Shown here: positions 22,227 to 31,083 of the stretch, in pieces
Numbering within the stretch: position 1 is the first letter of the stretch
Layout: every line of letters starts with the position of its first letter
Assembly (NCBI RefSeq): GCF_003797765.1
Contig: NZ_RKMB01000013.1
Coordinates: 62,001 to 126,000, forward strand
DNA length: 64,000 nucleotides
DNA from: Ramlibacter sp. WS9
GTDB taxonomy: Bacteria; Pseudomonadota; Gammaproteobacteria; Burkholderiales; Burkholderiaceae_C
Direction of reading: 5' to 3'
The notes under the pieces: generated by a model
Databases searched by the model: none
The model's input: the letters and a program-made list of their open reading frames with translations, nothing else
What the model was told of the DNA's origin: nothing
Program-made: the position numbers and the translations under genes

Positions 22227-23222
22227 TCAAAGCGCCGCCGCGCGCGTATCCACTGTCCTGTGCGCCAGCGCCATCACGTCGCGTGGATGCAACTCCTTGA
22301 GCTTGTGATCGCTCCAGACCTGACGCCAGCGGCGCGCCCCCGGCAGGCCGTTGCGCAAGCCCAGCATGTGGCGGGCAATCGAACTCCAGGGCGTACCGCG
22401 TTCCTTCTGTTCCCGAACCATGTACTCCGTCATCTGCTGCTCGACCGATTCGCGGGTAAGGCCAGCCTCGGGCTCCCCGTAGAACTGCGCGTCCCACTGC
22501 GAAAGCCACCAGGGGTTGTGATACGCCTCCCGGCCGACCATCACCCCATCGACCACCGCCAATTGCTCAGTCACCTGCTGAAGGGTCGTGATGCCGCCGT
22601 TCACGGCAAACAGCAGATCCGGAAAATCCTGCTTGAGGCGTCGCACCGTCTCGTAGCGCAACGGCGGGACCTCGCGGTTTTCCTTCGGCGACAGGCCCTT
22701 GAGCCAGGCATTGCGCGCATGAACGAGGAAAACCTTGCAACCCGCCTCGCTCACCGTGCCCACGAAGTCCCGCACGAACTCGTAGCTCTCGTCCTTGTCG
22801 ATGCCGATGCGGTGCTTCACGGTCACGGGAACGTCGACCACATCCACCATCGCCTTGACGCAGTCGGCCACGAGCTTCGGCTCGGACATGAGGCAGGCGC
22901 CGAACGAGCCGCGCTGCACCCGCTCACTCGGGCAGCCGCAGTTGAGGTTGATCTCGTCGTAACCCCATTGCGCGCCCAGGCGGGCGCTGAAGGCGAGCTC
23001 ATCCGCGTCGCTGCCACCGAGTTGCAACGCCACCGGATGTTCTTCCGCGCTGAAGTCGAGGTGGCGCGGCACATTGCCGTGCACCAAGGCGCCGGTCGTC
23101 ACCATCTCGGTGTACAGCAGCGCGTGGCGGCTCAGCAGTCGATGGAAGTAGCGGCAATGGCGGTCGGTCCAGTCCATCATCGGTGCGACGCTCATGCGCC
23201 ATCGTCCATCTTGTTGCTTCAT
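22227..23222 (-). CDS. dusA: tRNA-dihydrouridine synthase DusA
   Basis: A 331-residue FMN enzyme that reduces U20/U20a in the D-loop of tRNA. It has the APMMDWTDRHCRYFHRLLS entry motif of the DusA branch, catalytic Cys in NLNCGCPSERVQ, KHRIGID and a VMVGREAYHNPW phosphate-binding loop. The start ATG at 23222 overlaps the stop of the DnaJ-like gene by 4 bases; a second ATG ten residues on (MSVAPMM) is possible. The 3' end borders a gene remnant. Confidence 0.93.
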   Translation of the reverse strand: MKQQDGRWRMSVAPMMDWTDRHCRYFHRLLSRHALLYTEMVTTGALVHGNVPRHLDFSAEEHPVALQLGGSDADELAFSARLGAQWGYDEINLNCGCPSERVQRGSFGACLMSEPKLVADCVKAMVDVVDVPVTVKHRIGIDKDESYEFVRDFVGTVSEAGCKVFLVHARNAWLKGLSPKENREVPPLRYETVRRLKQDFPDLLFAVNGGITTLQQVTEQLAVVDGVMVGREAYHNPWWLSQWDAQFYGEPEAGLTRESVEQQMTEYMVREQKERGTPWSSIARHMLGLRNGLPGARRWRQVWSDHKLKELHPRDVMALAHRTVDTRAAAL

Positions 23223-24214
23223 AAAGCTCGACTCTGCCACTTTTCCAGAAGCCGCCTCCACTCCGCGGTCCGAGCACCCGCCGCTGTTCCAGCCGCGCCG
23301 GAGTTGCTCTTGACCAGCAGATCGACCGCGGCTTCCTGCTCGGGGCTCAGCACCTCCGGAAACAACGGCACCACGGTGACGATGCAATCGCCTGTTCTCC
23401 CTTCGCTGCCCCAGGGCAGGCCCGCGCCCTTGATGCGATAGCCCAAGGCGTCGCGCCGCAGCTTCATTTGCTGCAGTCCGCGCGGCGTGGGCACTTCGAT
23501 CCATCGATTGGCCATCCAGGCAAAGCCGTCGACGGGCATGACGCAGTTCAGTGTCCCGTCGGCATCGGCCGTGAAGAGGTCGTGTGGATGCAACTCCACG
23601 CGCAGCCGCAGGGCCAGCGTGCGCTTGCGGCCCTGTACGCGCGCGCTGACGTCCAACATGTCGCCGGCACGGGCACCCGGTGCGACCTTGGCCCGGCAGG
23701 CGTACTTGATCGCGAGAGCCTTGCCGCTGGCACCACAGGCTGCGCATGCTGGACGCGTCGTGCCCTGCCCCTGGCACGCGCTGCATTCCACGGTCTGAGA
23801 GACCCACCCGAACCAGAGACCCTGCCGGATGAGGCCTGAGCCATCGCACTCCTTGCATTGGCTCGCATGGGGCTGCAACCCGGAACCTGCGCAGTCGCTG
23901 CAATCCTCGACCAGCTCGCCGCGCACTTCCTTCGTGCAGCCGGTGACCACCTCTTCGAGCGTGAGGTGCACAACGTGTTGCGCCGCAGGAGCGGCCGGCG
24001 TAGAGGTTTCGTCCGCGCCGGCCTCTGGGTTCTTGCGGGCCCTGCGAATCTCCTCCAGCGCGCGGTTGATGCGCTGGATATTGCGCAGCGCGTGGGGACT
24101 TTTGTTGCGATCGGGATGCCACTGCGCGGAGAGCCGGCGCCAGGCGGCCTTCACCTCTTCATCGGTCGAATCGGGGCGCAGACCGAGATCGTGGTAGGGG
24201 TCTTCGACGTGCAT
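23219..24214 (-). CDS. DnaJ-like protein with J domain and zinc-finger repeats
   Basis: A 331-residue protein. The N-terminal J domain (residues about 4-60) has the HPD tripeptide in QWHPDRNK. After a short Ala/Pro/Thr linker, instead of the Gly/Phe region, four cysteine repeats follow (CSDCAGSG, CKECDGSG, CSACQGQG, CAACGASG) as in the DnaJ zinc-binding domain, then a C-terminal substrate-binding-like domain. It is shorter than DnaJ (about 375) and lacks the G/F stretch, so it is probably a specialised co-chaperone rather than the housekeeping DnaJ. It is cotranscribed with dusA through an ATGA overlap. Confidence 0.85.
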   Translation of the reverse strand: MHVEDPYHDLGLRPDSTDEEVKAAWRRLSAQWHPDRNKSPHALRNIQRINRALEEIRRARKNPEAGADETSTPAAPAAQHVVHLTLEEVVTGCTKEVRGELVEDCSDCAGSGLQPHASQCKECDGSGLIRQGLWFGWVSQTVECSACQGQGTTRPACAACGASGKALAIKYACRAKVAPGARAGDMLDVSARVQGRKRTLALRLRVELHPHDLFTADADGTLNCVMPVDGFAWMANRWIEVPTPRGLQQMKLRRDALGYRIKGAGLPWGSEGRTGDCIVTVVPLFPEVLSPEQEAAVDLLVKSNSGAAGTAAGARTAEWRRLLEKWQSRAL

Positions 24215-24291
24215 AAACCTCAACGTGCGTATGTTGCAGCGCACCATAATAGCGGCGTTACGAGGGGAAGACGGGGATTTAGGATGGCGAC

Positions 24292-25140
24292 ATGGAAACA
24301 GGCTACGTCACTCGAACAATGAGCCGCGACGAGGTCGCGCTCGCGATCGAGTGGGCCGCCGAAGAAGGCTGGAACCCCGGCCTGCACGACGCCGAGACCT
24401 TTCGCGCCGCCGACCCGCAAGGCTTCTTCGTGGGCACGCGCAATGGCGAGGCGGCGGCCTCGATCTCCGTGGTCAAGTACGAACCCGGCTTCGCATTCCT
24501 GGGCCTGTACATCGTGCGGCCGGAATGGCGCGGCCGCGGCTTGGGCTGGGCACTGTGGGAGCACGGGATGGCTTCCGCCGCGGGTCGGCAGGTCGGGCTC
24601 GACGGCGTCGTTGCGCAGCAGGCCAATTACCGGAAGTCGGGGTTCGAGCTGGCCTGGCGCAACGTGCGTTATGAGGGACGCGGCGGAACGCCCGCGCCCG
24701 ATGACGCGCGAGTCGTCGACCTCGCCCGCCTGCCCTTGTCCACCGTTTGCACATTCGACAAGGCGTACTTCCCCGCCGAGCGGACGGCCTTCCTTCGGGC
24801 TTGGCTCACGCAGCCTGACGCCGCGGCGCGCGGCTGGATCGAGGATGGCCGGCTGCAAGGCTACGGGGTGGTCCGCCGCTGCCGCAGCGGCTGGAAGATC
24901 GGGCCGCTATTCGCAGAACGAGAACATATCGCGGAGGGACTGTTCCTCGCACTGTGTTCCCAGGCGAGCGCAGACGAATCAATCTATCTCGATCTGCCGG
25001 AGGTCAACGCAGCTGCAGTGGCGCTCGCGAAGCGCCACGACATGCGCATCGTGTTCGAGACCGCGCGCATGTACACGGGCCGGCCGCCGGCCCTGAACAT
25101 GCAAGGCCTCTACGGGATCACGAGTTTTGAGTTGGGCTGA
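24292..25140 (+). CDS. GNAT-family N-acetyltransferase with C-terminal GNAT-like extension
   Basis: A 282-residue protein. The N-terminal half is a GNAT domain with the acetyl-CoA loop RPEWRGRGLGWALW (Q/RxxGxG/A type). The C-terminal half (residues about 145-282) resembles the second domain found in YitH-like acetyltransferases, ending in a GLYGITSFELG motif. The substrate is unknown. It is a single gene, divergent from the DnaJ-dusA pair across about 77 bases and convergent with the RlpA-like gene. Confidence 0.83.
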   Translation: METGYVTRTMSRDEVALAIEWAAEEGWNPGLHDAETFRAADPQGFFVGTRNGEAAASISVVKYEPGFAFLGLYIVRPEWRGRGLGWALWEHGMASAAGRQVGLDGVVAQQANYRKSGFELAWRNVRYEGRGGTPAPDDARVVDLARLPLSTVCTFDKAYFPAERTAFLRAWLTQPDAAARGWIEDGRLQGYGVVRRCRSGWKIGPLFAEREHIAEGLFLALCSQASADESIYLDLPEVNAAAVALAKRHDMRIVFETARMYTGRPPALNMQGLYGITSFELG

Positions 25141-25160
25141 ACCGCGCCGTTCAGGCTTCG

Positions 25161-25694
25161 TCAAGGCTCGGTCAGGATGACCAAGGCCTCGCCCTCCACC
25201 AATAAATTGAGCGCTGCGGCCGCTGCCTTGCTGAGGTCAATGATGCGATTGCGGAACCAAGGGCCGCGGTCGTTGATGCGCACGACCACCTCCAGGCCGT
25301 TTTGAAGGTTGCGCACGCGCACAAGCGAGCCAAACGGGAGCGTCCGATGCGCCGCCGTCAATTCGTTCATGTCGAAACGCTCACCGTTCGCCGTGCGCTT
25401 GCGGTGGAAGCGTGGTCCATACCAAGAGGCTTTGCCGCGGCCAATCACGGCGGCCGGCGGCCTGGTCGGCGCAGCAGCTGCCTCTTCCAGTCCGACAGCA
25501 GACTCTGTCGGGGCAACAGGAGGTTCTTTCGGTGCTGCAGCTGACTTTTTCGGTGCAAAAGCTGGCGGTGCAACAGCTGGCTCTTCGTATACCGGGCGAC
25601 CGCTTGGAGGCGTCGTTGCGCATCCGCTGACAAGGCTCAATGCAGCCACCACCGTCCAGGCGGGAATGTGTTGACGGGGCCGTTCCGAAATCAA
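25161..25694 (-). CDS. RlpA-like septal ring lytic transglycosylase lipoprotein
   Basis: A protein of about 177 residues. A hydrophobic signal ends in the lipobox LVSGC, a Pro/Ala/Glu-rich linker follows, and the C-terminal domain is a double-psi beta-barrel with GKASWYGPRFHRKRTANGE, TLPFGSLVRV and RINDRGPW. RlpA proteins cleave naked glycan strands of peptidoglycan at the septum; there is no C-terminal SPOR domain here. I choose TTG at 25694 because AAAGGA stands seven bases upstream and the signal peptide then has normal length. An upstream ATG at 25775 would put 27 unlikely residues in front. Confidence 0.75.
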   Translation of the reverse strand: MISERPRQHIPAWTVVAALSLVSGCATTPPSGRPVYEEPAVAPPAFAPKKSAAAPKEPPVAPTESAVGLEEAAAAPTRPPAAVIGRGKASWYGPRFHRKRTANGERFDMNELTAAHRTLPFGSLVRVRNLQNGLEVVVRINDRGPWFRNRIIDLSKAAAAALNLLVEGEALVILTEP

Positions 25695-25866
25695 GTGCGC
25701 ATCCTTTAGACGGTTTGTGGGGCGAATGTACGCAAGCGCGCCCCGATTTGCCAGCGGTATCCGGCAGGCACCCAACGGCAGCGTGTCCTACAAGCCCAAC
25801 GAGAAGCCGCTGACAGGCGGGCCCAGCCGTGCGCCGTACATTGGTTCACAACTCGAAGGAGCCGAT

Positions 25867-26274
25867 ATGAAGCCTTTTGCGCTTGAACCCAACATGCTGA
25901 CGATGCGCGGCGTGTTCTACCCCACCGGCTACATGTTCCTCATGTTCCCGACTGAACAGGACGCCCGGAACGCCGAGCATGCGCTCGAGGAGGATGGCTA
26001 CAGTGGCGAATCGATCTCGCTCTTGACCTCGCAAGACATCCAGGAGAAGGTCGCCCGCACGGTGGGCAATGCCGACATCCCGCTGCCCTCGGCGGGAACC
26101 GAGGCCGACACGGTCCGCCACTTTGCCCAGCTTGCCAGCCAGGGCCATTGCGCACTCATGATCCATGCACCAACCGGCAAAGAAACCGGGCACATCATGG
26201 AGGTGCTGAAAGACGCGCCGATCTCTTACGGCCAGAAGTACCGGCACCTCGTGATCGAGGATTTGGTGGAGTAA
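25867..26274 (+). CDS. Conserved protein of unknown function
   Basis: A 135-residue soluble protein that I do not recognise. The start ATG at 25867 is backed by GAAGGAG eight bases upstream; the frame is open further 5' but without a ribosome site. The sequence begins MKPFALEPNMLTMRG, with a YPTGYMFLMFPTEQDARNAEHALEEDGY stretch (read in two parts) that looks like a ferredoxin-fold strand-helix unit, as in proteins that modulate stress responses. No signal peptide, membrane segment or cysteine cluster is present. It is monocistronic and ends at a strong terminator shared with phaB. Confidence 0.75.
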   Translation: MKPFALEPNMLTMRGVFYPTGYMFLMFPTEQDARNAEHALEEDGYSGESISLLTSQDIQEKVARTVGNADIPLPSAGTEADTVRHFAQLASQGHCALMIHAPTGKETGHIMEVLKDAPISYGQKYRHLVIEDLVE

Positions 26275-26283
26275 ATGGACAAG

Positions 26284-26310
26284 ACAAAGCCCGCCGATGG
26301 CGGGCTTTGT
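26284..26310. terminator. Bidirectional intrinsic terminator
   Basis: ACAAAGCCCGCC and GGCGGGCTTTGT form a perfect 12-base stem with a GAT loop. It lies between the convergent ends of the unknown gene (26274) and phaB (26332), with A and T runs built into the stem ends, so it can serve both strands. Confidence 0.85.
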
Positions 26311-26331
26311 CATTGAGGCGCGCTTCGCGCG

Positions 26332-27069
26332 TCAGCCCATGTGCAGGCCGCCGTTCACAGAGAAGTCGGCACCGGTCGCATAGCCGCCCTCTTCCGAAGC
26401 CAGCCACGCGATGATCGAGGCGATCTCTTCCGGCTGGCCCAGGCGCTTGACCGGGATCGTCGCGACGATCTTGTCCAGCACGTCGGGACGAATCGCCTTG
26501 ACCATGTCGGTGCCGATGTAGCCGGGGCTCACGGTGTTGACGGTCACGCCCTTGTTCGCCAGCTCTTGCGCCAGCGCCATGCTGAAGCCGTGCATACCGG
26601 CTTTGGCGGCGGAGTAGTTCGTCTGGCCCGCCTGGCCCTTCTCGCCGTTCACAGACGAGATGTTGATGATGCGGCCCCAGCCCCGCTCGACCATGTCGCC
26701 CACCACCTGCTTGGTGACGTTGAACATCGAGTTGAGGTTGGTCTCGATCACGGCGTCCCAGTCTTCGCGCGTCATCTTGATGAACATGCGGTCACGGGTG
26801 ATGCCGGCGTTGTTCACCAGCACGTCGATCGGGCCGTGCTCGGCCTTGGCCTTGCCGAAAGCTTCGACCGTCGATTCCCAGGCGCCGACATTGCCGACCG
26901 ATGCGTAGAAGGTGTAGCCCAGCGCCTTTTGCTCGCCGATCCACTTTTCGAAGTCACGCGTCGGGCCGCAGCCGGCGATGACCTTGAAGCCTTCCTTGTG
27001 CAGGCGCTGGCAGATCGAGGTACCGATGCCGCCCATGCCGCCGGTCACGTATGCAATTTTCTGGCTCAT
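26332..27069 (-). CDS. phaB: Acetoacetyl-CoA reductase
   Basis: A 245-residue SDR enzyme that reduces acetoacetyl-CoA to (R)-3-hydroxybutyryl-CoA with NADPH. The cofactor loop is VTGGMGGIG, NNAG follows, the catalytic Ser is in NISSVNG, and the YSAAK pair supplies Tyr and Lys. The C-terminal SVNGGLHMG and the length match PhaB of Cupriavidus-type loci. It is the last gene of the phaC-phaA-phaB series on the minus strand. Confidence 0.95.
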   Translation of the reverse strand: MSQKIAYVTGGMGGIGTSICQRLHKEGFKVIAGCGPTRDFEKWIGEQKALGYTFYASVGNVGAWESTVEAFGKAKAEHGPIDVLVNNAGITRDRMFIKMTREDWDAVIETNLNSMFNVTKQVVGDMVERGWGRIINISSVNGEKGQAGQTNYSAAKAGMHGFSMALAQELANKGVTVNTVSPGYIGTDMVKAIRPDVLDKIVATIPVKRLGQPEEIASIIAWLASEEGGYATGADFSVNGGLHMG

Positions 27070-27105
27070 TCGAGTCTCCTTGAGGTTGTTGTTGGTTGTA
27101 CAGGT

Positions 27106-28287
27106 TCAGGCGCGTTCGACAGCGAGGGAAACCCCCATGCCGCCACCGATGCACAGGGCAGCGATGCCCTTCTTGGCTTCACGCCGTTGCATCTCGTGCA
27201 GAAGCGTTACCAGGATGCGCGCGCCGGACGCACCGATCGGGTGCCCGATGGCGATGGCGCCGCCGTTCACGTTGACCTTCGATGCGTCGATGCCGAGTTC
27301 CTTGTTGACGGCGCACGCCTGCGCGGCGAAAGCTTCGTTCAATTCGAACAGGTCGACGTCGGCGGCCGTCCAGCCGGCGCGCTCGAGTGCCTTGCGCGTC
27401 GCGGGCACCGGGCCCATGCCCATGGTGGCGGGATCGAGCCCGCTGGTGCCGAAGGCCTTGATGCGTGCCAGGGGCTTCAGGCCCAACTCAGCAGCTTTCT
27501 TGGCGCTCATCAGCACGAGCGCGGCGGCGCCGTCGTTCAAGCCGGAGGCATTGCCGGCCGTGACGCTGCCCGCCTTGTCGAACGCGGGACGCAGCCCGGC
27601 CAGCGCTTCGGCGCTGGTCTTCTTGTTGATGAACTCGTCGGCGTTGAAGAGAACCGGGTCGCCCTTTTTCTGCGGGATGGTCACGGTGACGATCTCATCC
27701 TTGAACTTGCCGGCTTCCTGCGCGGCGGTGGCCTTCTGCTGGCTGCCGAGCGCAAGCTTGTCCTGCGCGTCGCGGCTGATGTCGTGCGCCTTGGCGACGT
27801 TCTCGGCCGTGACGCCCATGTGGTACTGGTTGTAGACGTCCCACAGGCCGTCCACGATCATCGTGTCCTGCAGCTTCCAGTCGCCCATGCGCTGGCCGTC
27901 GCGGGAGTTGGGCAGCACGTGCGGCGCGGCACTCATGTTTTCCTGGCCGCCGGCCACCACGATCTCGCTGTCGCCCCAGGCGATGGCTTGCGCGGCCAGC
28001 ATCACGGCCTTCAGGCCGGAACCGCAGACGGCGTTGATCGTCAGCGCGGGCACTTCCTTGGGCAGGCCGGCCTTGAGCGAAGCCTGGCGCGCTGGGTTTT
28101 GCCCGGCGCCTGCGGCCAGCACCTGGCCCATGATCACTTCACCCACGAGCGCGGGATCGACCTTGGCACGCGCCAGGGCTTCCTTGATCACGAGCGCGCC
28201 CAGCTCGGTGGCCGGGATCTTGGCGAGCGAGCCGCCGAACTTGCCGACGGCTGTGCGGACGGCTGAAACGATGACGATGTCTTCCAT
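27106..28287 (-). CDS. phaA: Acetyl-CoA C-acetyltransferase (beta-ketothiolase)
   Basis: A 393-residue thiolase that condenses two acetyl-CoA to acetoacetyl-CoA. The nucleophile Cys lies in [11 protein letters not shown] (about residue 88), the [10 protein letters not shown] motif supplies the active-site His, and CIGGGMG holds the second Cys. The ATG at 28287 is preceded by AGGAG; the open frame upstream is not part of the gene. It sits between phaC and phaB, as in the classical PHB operon. Confidence 0.95.
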   Translation of the reverse strand: MEDIVIVSAVRTAVGKFGGSLAKIPATELGALVIKEALARAKVDPALVGEVIMGQVLAAGAGQNPARQASLKAGLPKEVPALTINAVCGSGLKAVMLAAQAIAWGDSEIVVAGGQENMSAAPHVLPNSRDGQRMGDWKLQDTMIVDGLWDVYNQYHMGVTAENVAKAHDISRDAQDKLALGSQQKATAAQEAGKFKDEIVTVTIPQKKGDPVLFNADEFINKKTSAEALAGLRPAFDKAGSVTAGNASGLNDGAAALVLMSAKKAAELGLKPLARIKAFGTSGLDPATMGMGPVPATRKALERAGWTAADVDLFELNEAFAAQACAVNKELGIDASKVNVNGGAIAIGHPIGASGARILVTLLHEMQRREAKKGIAALCIGGGMGVSLAVERA

Positions 28288-28340
28288 GTTTTTCTCCTGA
28301 AGGGTGACTTGTGTAATGTGTTCCTGAACGCGAAGGCCGG

Positions 28341-30032
28341 TCAAGCCTTGGCTCTTACGTACCGGCCGGGCGCGGGCTCGATGGCCTTGTACTTGCCCTT
28401 GCCGTAGCTCTTGGGCGCAGCAATTTGCTTGCCCGCGTGGGGTTTCAGCCAGCTCGACCAGTCGGTCCACCAGCTGCCGGGATGTTCTTTCGCGCCCTTG
28501 ACCCACTCCTCGTGCGTCTTGGGCAACTTGTCGTTGGTCCAGTAGGACCGCTTGTTCTTGGACGGCGGGTTGATCACGCCGGCGATGTGGCCCGACGCGC
28601 CCATCACGAAGCGCTTCTTGCCCGGCAAGTGCTGCGTCGATGCGTACGCGCCGCCGATGGGGACGATGTGGTCTTCGCGCGAGCCGTAGATGTAGACCGG
28701 GATATCGACGTTCGACAAGTCCACCTTCTCGCCGCAGACCGTGACCTTGCCCGGCTTCACGAGGTTGTTCTCGAAGTAGGTGTTGCGCAGGTACCAGGTG
28801 TACATCGGCCCCGGCAGGTTGGTGGAGTCACTGTTCCAGTACAACAGGTCGAACGGCGGCGGCGTTTCACCCTTGAGGTAATTGCCGACGACGTAGTTCC
28901 AGACCAGGTCGTTCGGGCGCAGGAAGCTGAAGGTGGACGCGAGCTCCTGGCCCTTCAGGATGCCGCCGCGGCTCAATTGCATCTCGCGGAATTTGACGAA
29001 GGCTTCGTCGACGAAGAGGTCGAGAATGCCCGTGTCGCTGAAGTCGAGGAAGGTGGTGAGCAAAGTGGCCGACGCCACCGGCTTTTCACCGCGCGCAGCC
29101 AGCACCGCGAGCGACGTGCCCAGCAGCGTGCCGCCGACGCAGAAGCCCAGTGCATTGATCTCCTTCGCGCCGCTGATCTCCTGCACCACTTCGATGGCCT
29201 TGATCGGGCCGTCGCCGACGTAGTCGTCCCAGGTCTTGTCCTGGAGCGAGTCGTCCGGGTTGCGCCAGCTGATCACGAACGTCCGATGGCCCTCGGCCAC
29301 GAGGTGACGGATCAGCGAATTTTCCGGCTGCAGGTCGAGGATATAAAACTTGTTGATGCACGGCGGCACCACGAGGAACGGCTTTTCGTAGACCTTCGCC
29401 GTGAGCGGCTTGTATTCGATCAGCTGGAACAGGTCGTTTTCGAACACCACGGCGCCTTCGGTGGTGGCGACGTTCTTGCCGACCTCGAACAGGCTCTCGT
29501 CGGTCATCGAGACGTGGCCCTGCTGGATGTCCTTGAGCAGGTTCTGCACGCCCTTGGCTATGCTTTCGCCCTTCGTTTCAATCGCCTTCTTCTGCGCTTC
29601 GGCGTTGAGGCACATGAAGTTGCTGGGGGCGGACGCCGCCATGAACTGCTCGACAGCAAAGCGCAGTTTCGCCTTGGTCTTCGCGTCTGTTTCGGCTGCT
29701 TCCGCCAATCCGAGCAAGGTGCGGGCGTTCAACAAATAGACCGAAGCGGAAAACGCGGCGACGGGGTTGGACGCCCATGCGTCCGCCGAAAAGCGTTTGT
29801 CGACTGCGGTGGGGCTCGCCGTGAGCCCCGTGTTCCACAGCTCGGCGGCCTCGGACAGGTACGCCTGCTGCAACGCCTGCAGTTTCTCGGGGGAAAAGCT
29901 CAGTTGGGGCATGTTGGACATGCCTTGCCCCAGGTCAAGCCCGCCGAACGACTGGAGGGCCTTGCCCCACTGGTCGCCGAAGGTCTGCTGGAACTGCTGG
30001 GCGGCCTGCGCCCAGACTGGTTCAGAATTCAT
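28341..30032 (-). CDS. phaC: Class I polyhydroxyalkanoate synthase
   Basis: A 563-residue synthase that polymerises (R)-3-hydroxyacyl-CoA into PHA on granules. The lipase-like box GFCVGG holds the catalytic Cys, REDHIVP supplies Asp and GHIAGVINP the His. The N-terminal domain and length are typical of class I enzymes, slightly shorter than the Cupriavidus protein. ACAGGAG stands eight bases before the ATG. It heads the phaCAB operon; see the promoter with an overlapping palindrome just upstream. Confidence 0.95.
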   Translation of the reverse strand: MNSEPVWAQAAQQFQQTFGDQWGKALQSFGGLDLGQGMSNMPQLSFSPEKLQALQQAYLSEAAELWNTGLTASPTAVDKRFSADAWASNPVAAFSASVYLLNARTLLGLAEAAETDAKTKAKLRFAVEQFMAASAPSNFMCLNAEAQKKAIETKGESIAKGVQNLLKDIQQGHVSMTDESLFEVGKNVATTEGAVVFENDLFQLIEYKPLTAKVYEKPFLVVPPCINKFYILDLQPENSLIRHLVAEGHRTFVISWRNPDDSLQDKTWDDYVGDGPIKAIEVVQEISGAKEINALGFCVGGTLLGTSLAVLAARGEKPVASATLLTTFLDFSDTGILDLFVDEAFVKFREMQLSRGGILKGQELASTFSFLRPNDLVWNYVVGNYLKGETPPPFDLLYWNSDSTNLPGPMYTWYLRNTYFENNLVKPGKVTVCGEKVDLSNVDIPVYIYGSREDHIVPIGGAYASTQHLPGKKRFVMGASGHIAGVINPPSKNKRSYWTNDKLPKTHEEWVKGAKEHPGSWWTDWSSWLKPHAGKQIAAPKSYGKGKYKAIEPAPGRYVRAKA

Positions 30033-30071
30033 CTTTGTCTCCTGTATCCCGTTTTATCCGGGTTTACCCGA

Positions 30072-30103
30072 AGTATCTCAGTTCTCATGCTGCAGTGCAA
30101 CAT
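30072..30103 (-). promoter_or_regulatory. Candidate phaC promoter with overlapping palindrome
   Basis: On the minus strand TTGCAC (30100-30095) and GATACT (30077-30072) are 17 bases apart, a modest sigma-70 promoter. A 17-base palindrome (30087-30103), ATGCTGCA-G-TGCAACAT on the plus strand, matches at 7 of 8 pairs and covers the -35 box. TGC/GCA-rich sites are known for PhaR-type PHA regulators; assignment to PhaR is inference. Confidence 0.5.
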
Positions 30104-30120
30104 CAATTAGCCTCCCATCG

Positions 30121-30408
30121 ATGTATCTGATCGTTATCGCCTGGCTGTATGTCGCGCTCATGATGGCCGTCGCCGAAGCCACCAGCCCGGTGGGCTCCGT
30201 CGTCGGTGCGTTCTTCACCTTTGTACTCTACGGCGTCGGTCCTGTCTCGTTGGTGATCTATTTGATCGGCACGCCCGCACGCAGAAAAGCGATCAGGGCG
30301 CGGGAAGCGGATGAGTTGGCGAAGCACGCGGCGCAAGAGTCACGCCAGCCAGACGGAGGCGGCGAGCCGGCCGCTGACGCGGTCCCTCCGGTGCGAAAAG
30401 AACCTTGA
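30121..30408 (+). CDS. Small membrane protein of unknown function
   Basis: A 95-residue protein with two hydrophobic helices (about residues 2-20 and 24-48) and a hydrophilic, charged C-terminal tail rich in Ala, Glu and Pro. I do not recognise a functional family. It is divergent from phaC across about 88 bases. Its last 69 bases overlap the 3' end of pgeF on the opposite strand. The start is chosen at the first ATG that yields an N-terminal membrane helix; no strong ribosome site is visible. Confidence 0.6.
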   Translation: MYLIVIAWLYVALMMAVAEATSPVGSVVGAFFTFVLYGVGPVSLVIYLIGTPARRKAIRAREADELAKHAAQESRQPDGGGEPAADAVPPVRKEP

Positions 30409-31083
30409 AGGATTGCTGACGGTGCACCACGGGGTGCTGCTGTCATTGCCATAGATCGCAGTCACGCCCAGCGCCTGCAATCGCTGCCGCGCGAGCCCGG
30501 GCAAGTCCGCCAGGAACTTGCCTTCACCATGCGTCTTGAAGTACTGTGCCGCGCTGGCGTCCCGCGAAACGAACGCGTCTCGCACTTCCGCACCCACTTC
30601 GAACGCATCGGGGCCGATGCACGGGCCAAGCCATGCCATGCGCTCGCCGCGCGGCATCGCCGTCACGGCGGCTTCGATCACGCCCTCGGCCAAACCACGC
30701 CAGCCCGCGTGCGCGGCGCCAACGGCAGTGCCACGCACGTCGGTGAGCAGCACGGGCAAACAGTCGGCGACCATGATCGTGCAGGCGACGCCCCTGTGCC
30801 CGGTGACGCATCCGTCCGCCGTTGTGCCGTCGGGCGTTTCCGGTGACAGCGAGGCAGTCTTGACGCCGTGCACCTGCGCAAGGAACACGGGCCGTGCGCC
30901 AAGCGCGTCATTGAAGACCTGGCGGTTGCGGCGCACCGCAGCGGGATCGTCGCCCACGTGGTCGCCCAGGTTCAGGCTGTCATAAGGCGCGATGGAGACC
31001 CCGCCTGCCCGCGAGGTACAGATTGCGCGGACGTTCCGCGGCGCGGGCCAATCCGGCACGATCCAGTCGGCGGGAAATGACAT
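30340..31083 (-). CDS. pgeF: Peptidoglycan editing factor PgeF (YfiH, laccase-fold)
   Basis: A 247-residue protein with the conserved His-Cys-His metal site of the family: QVHG, VADCLPVLL and AHAGWRGL. It was long called multicopper polyphenol oxidase; current evidence assigns it to removing misplaced L-Ser from peptidoglycan precursors. The start at 31083 lies directly against the stop of the isomerase gene upstream, on the same strand, so the two are probably cotranscribed. Confidence 0.9.
   Translation of the reverse strand: MSFPADWIVPDWPAPRNVRAICTSRAGGVSIAPYDSLNLGDHVGDDPAAVRRNRQVFNDALGARPVFLAQVHGVKTASLSPETPDGTTADGCVTGHRGVACTIMVADCLPVLLTDVRGTAVGAAHAGWRGLAEGVIEAAVTAMPRGERMAWLGPCIGPDAFEVGAEVRDAFVSRDASAAQYFKTHGEGKFLADLPGLARQRLQALGVTAIYGNDSSTPWCTVSNPSRFFSHRRDRVSGRLAASVWLA

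Noticed and set aside
20209..22308. A 699-codon open frame opposite the aminobenzoyl-CoA monooxygenase/reductase
   Set aside because: Antisense shadow with no recognisable domain; it also runs through the operator region and the SDR remnant.
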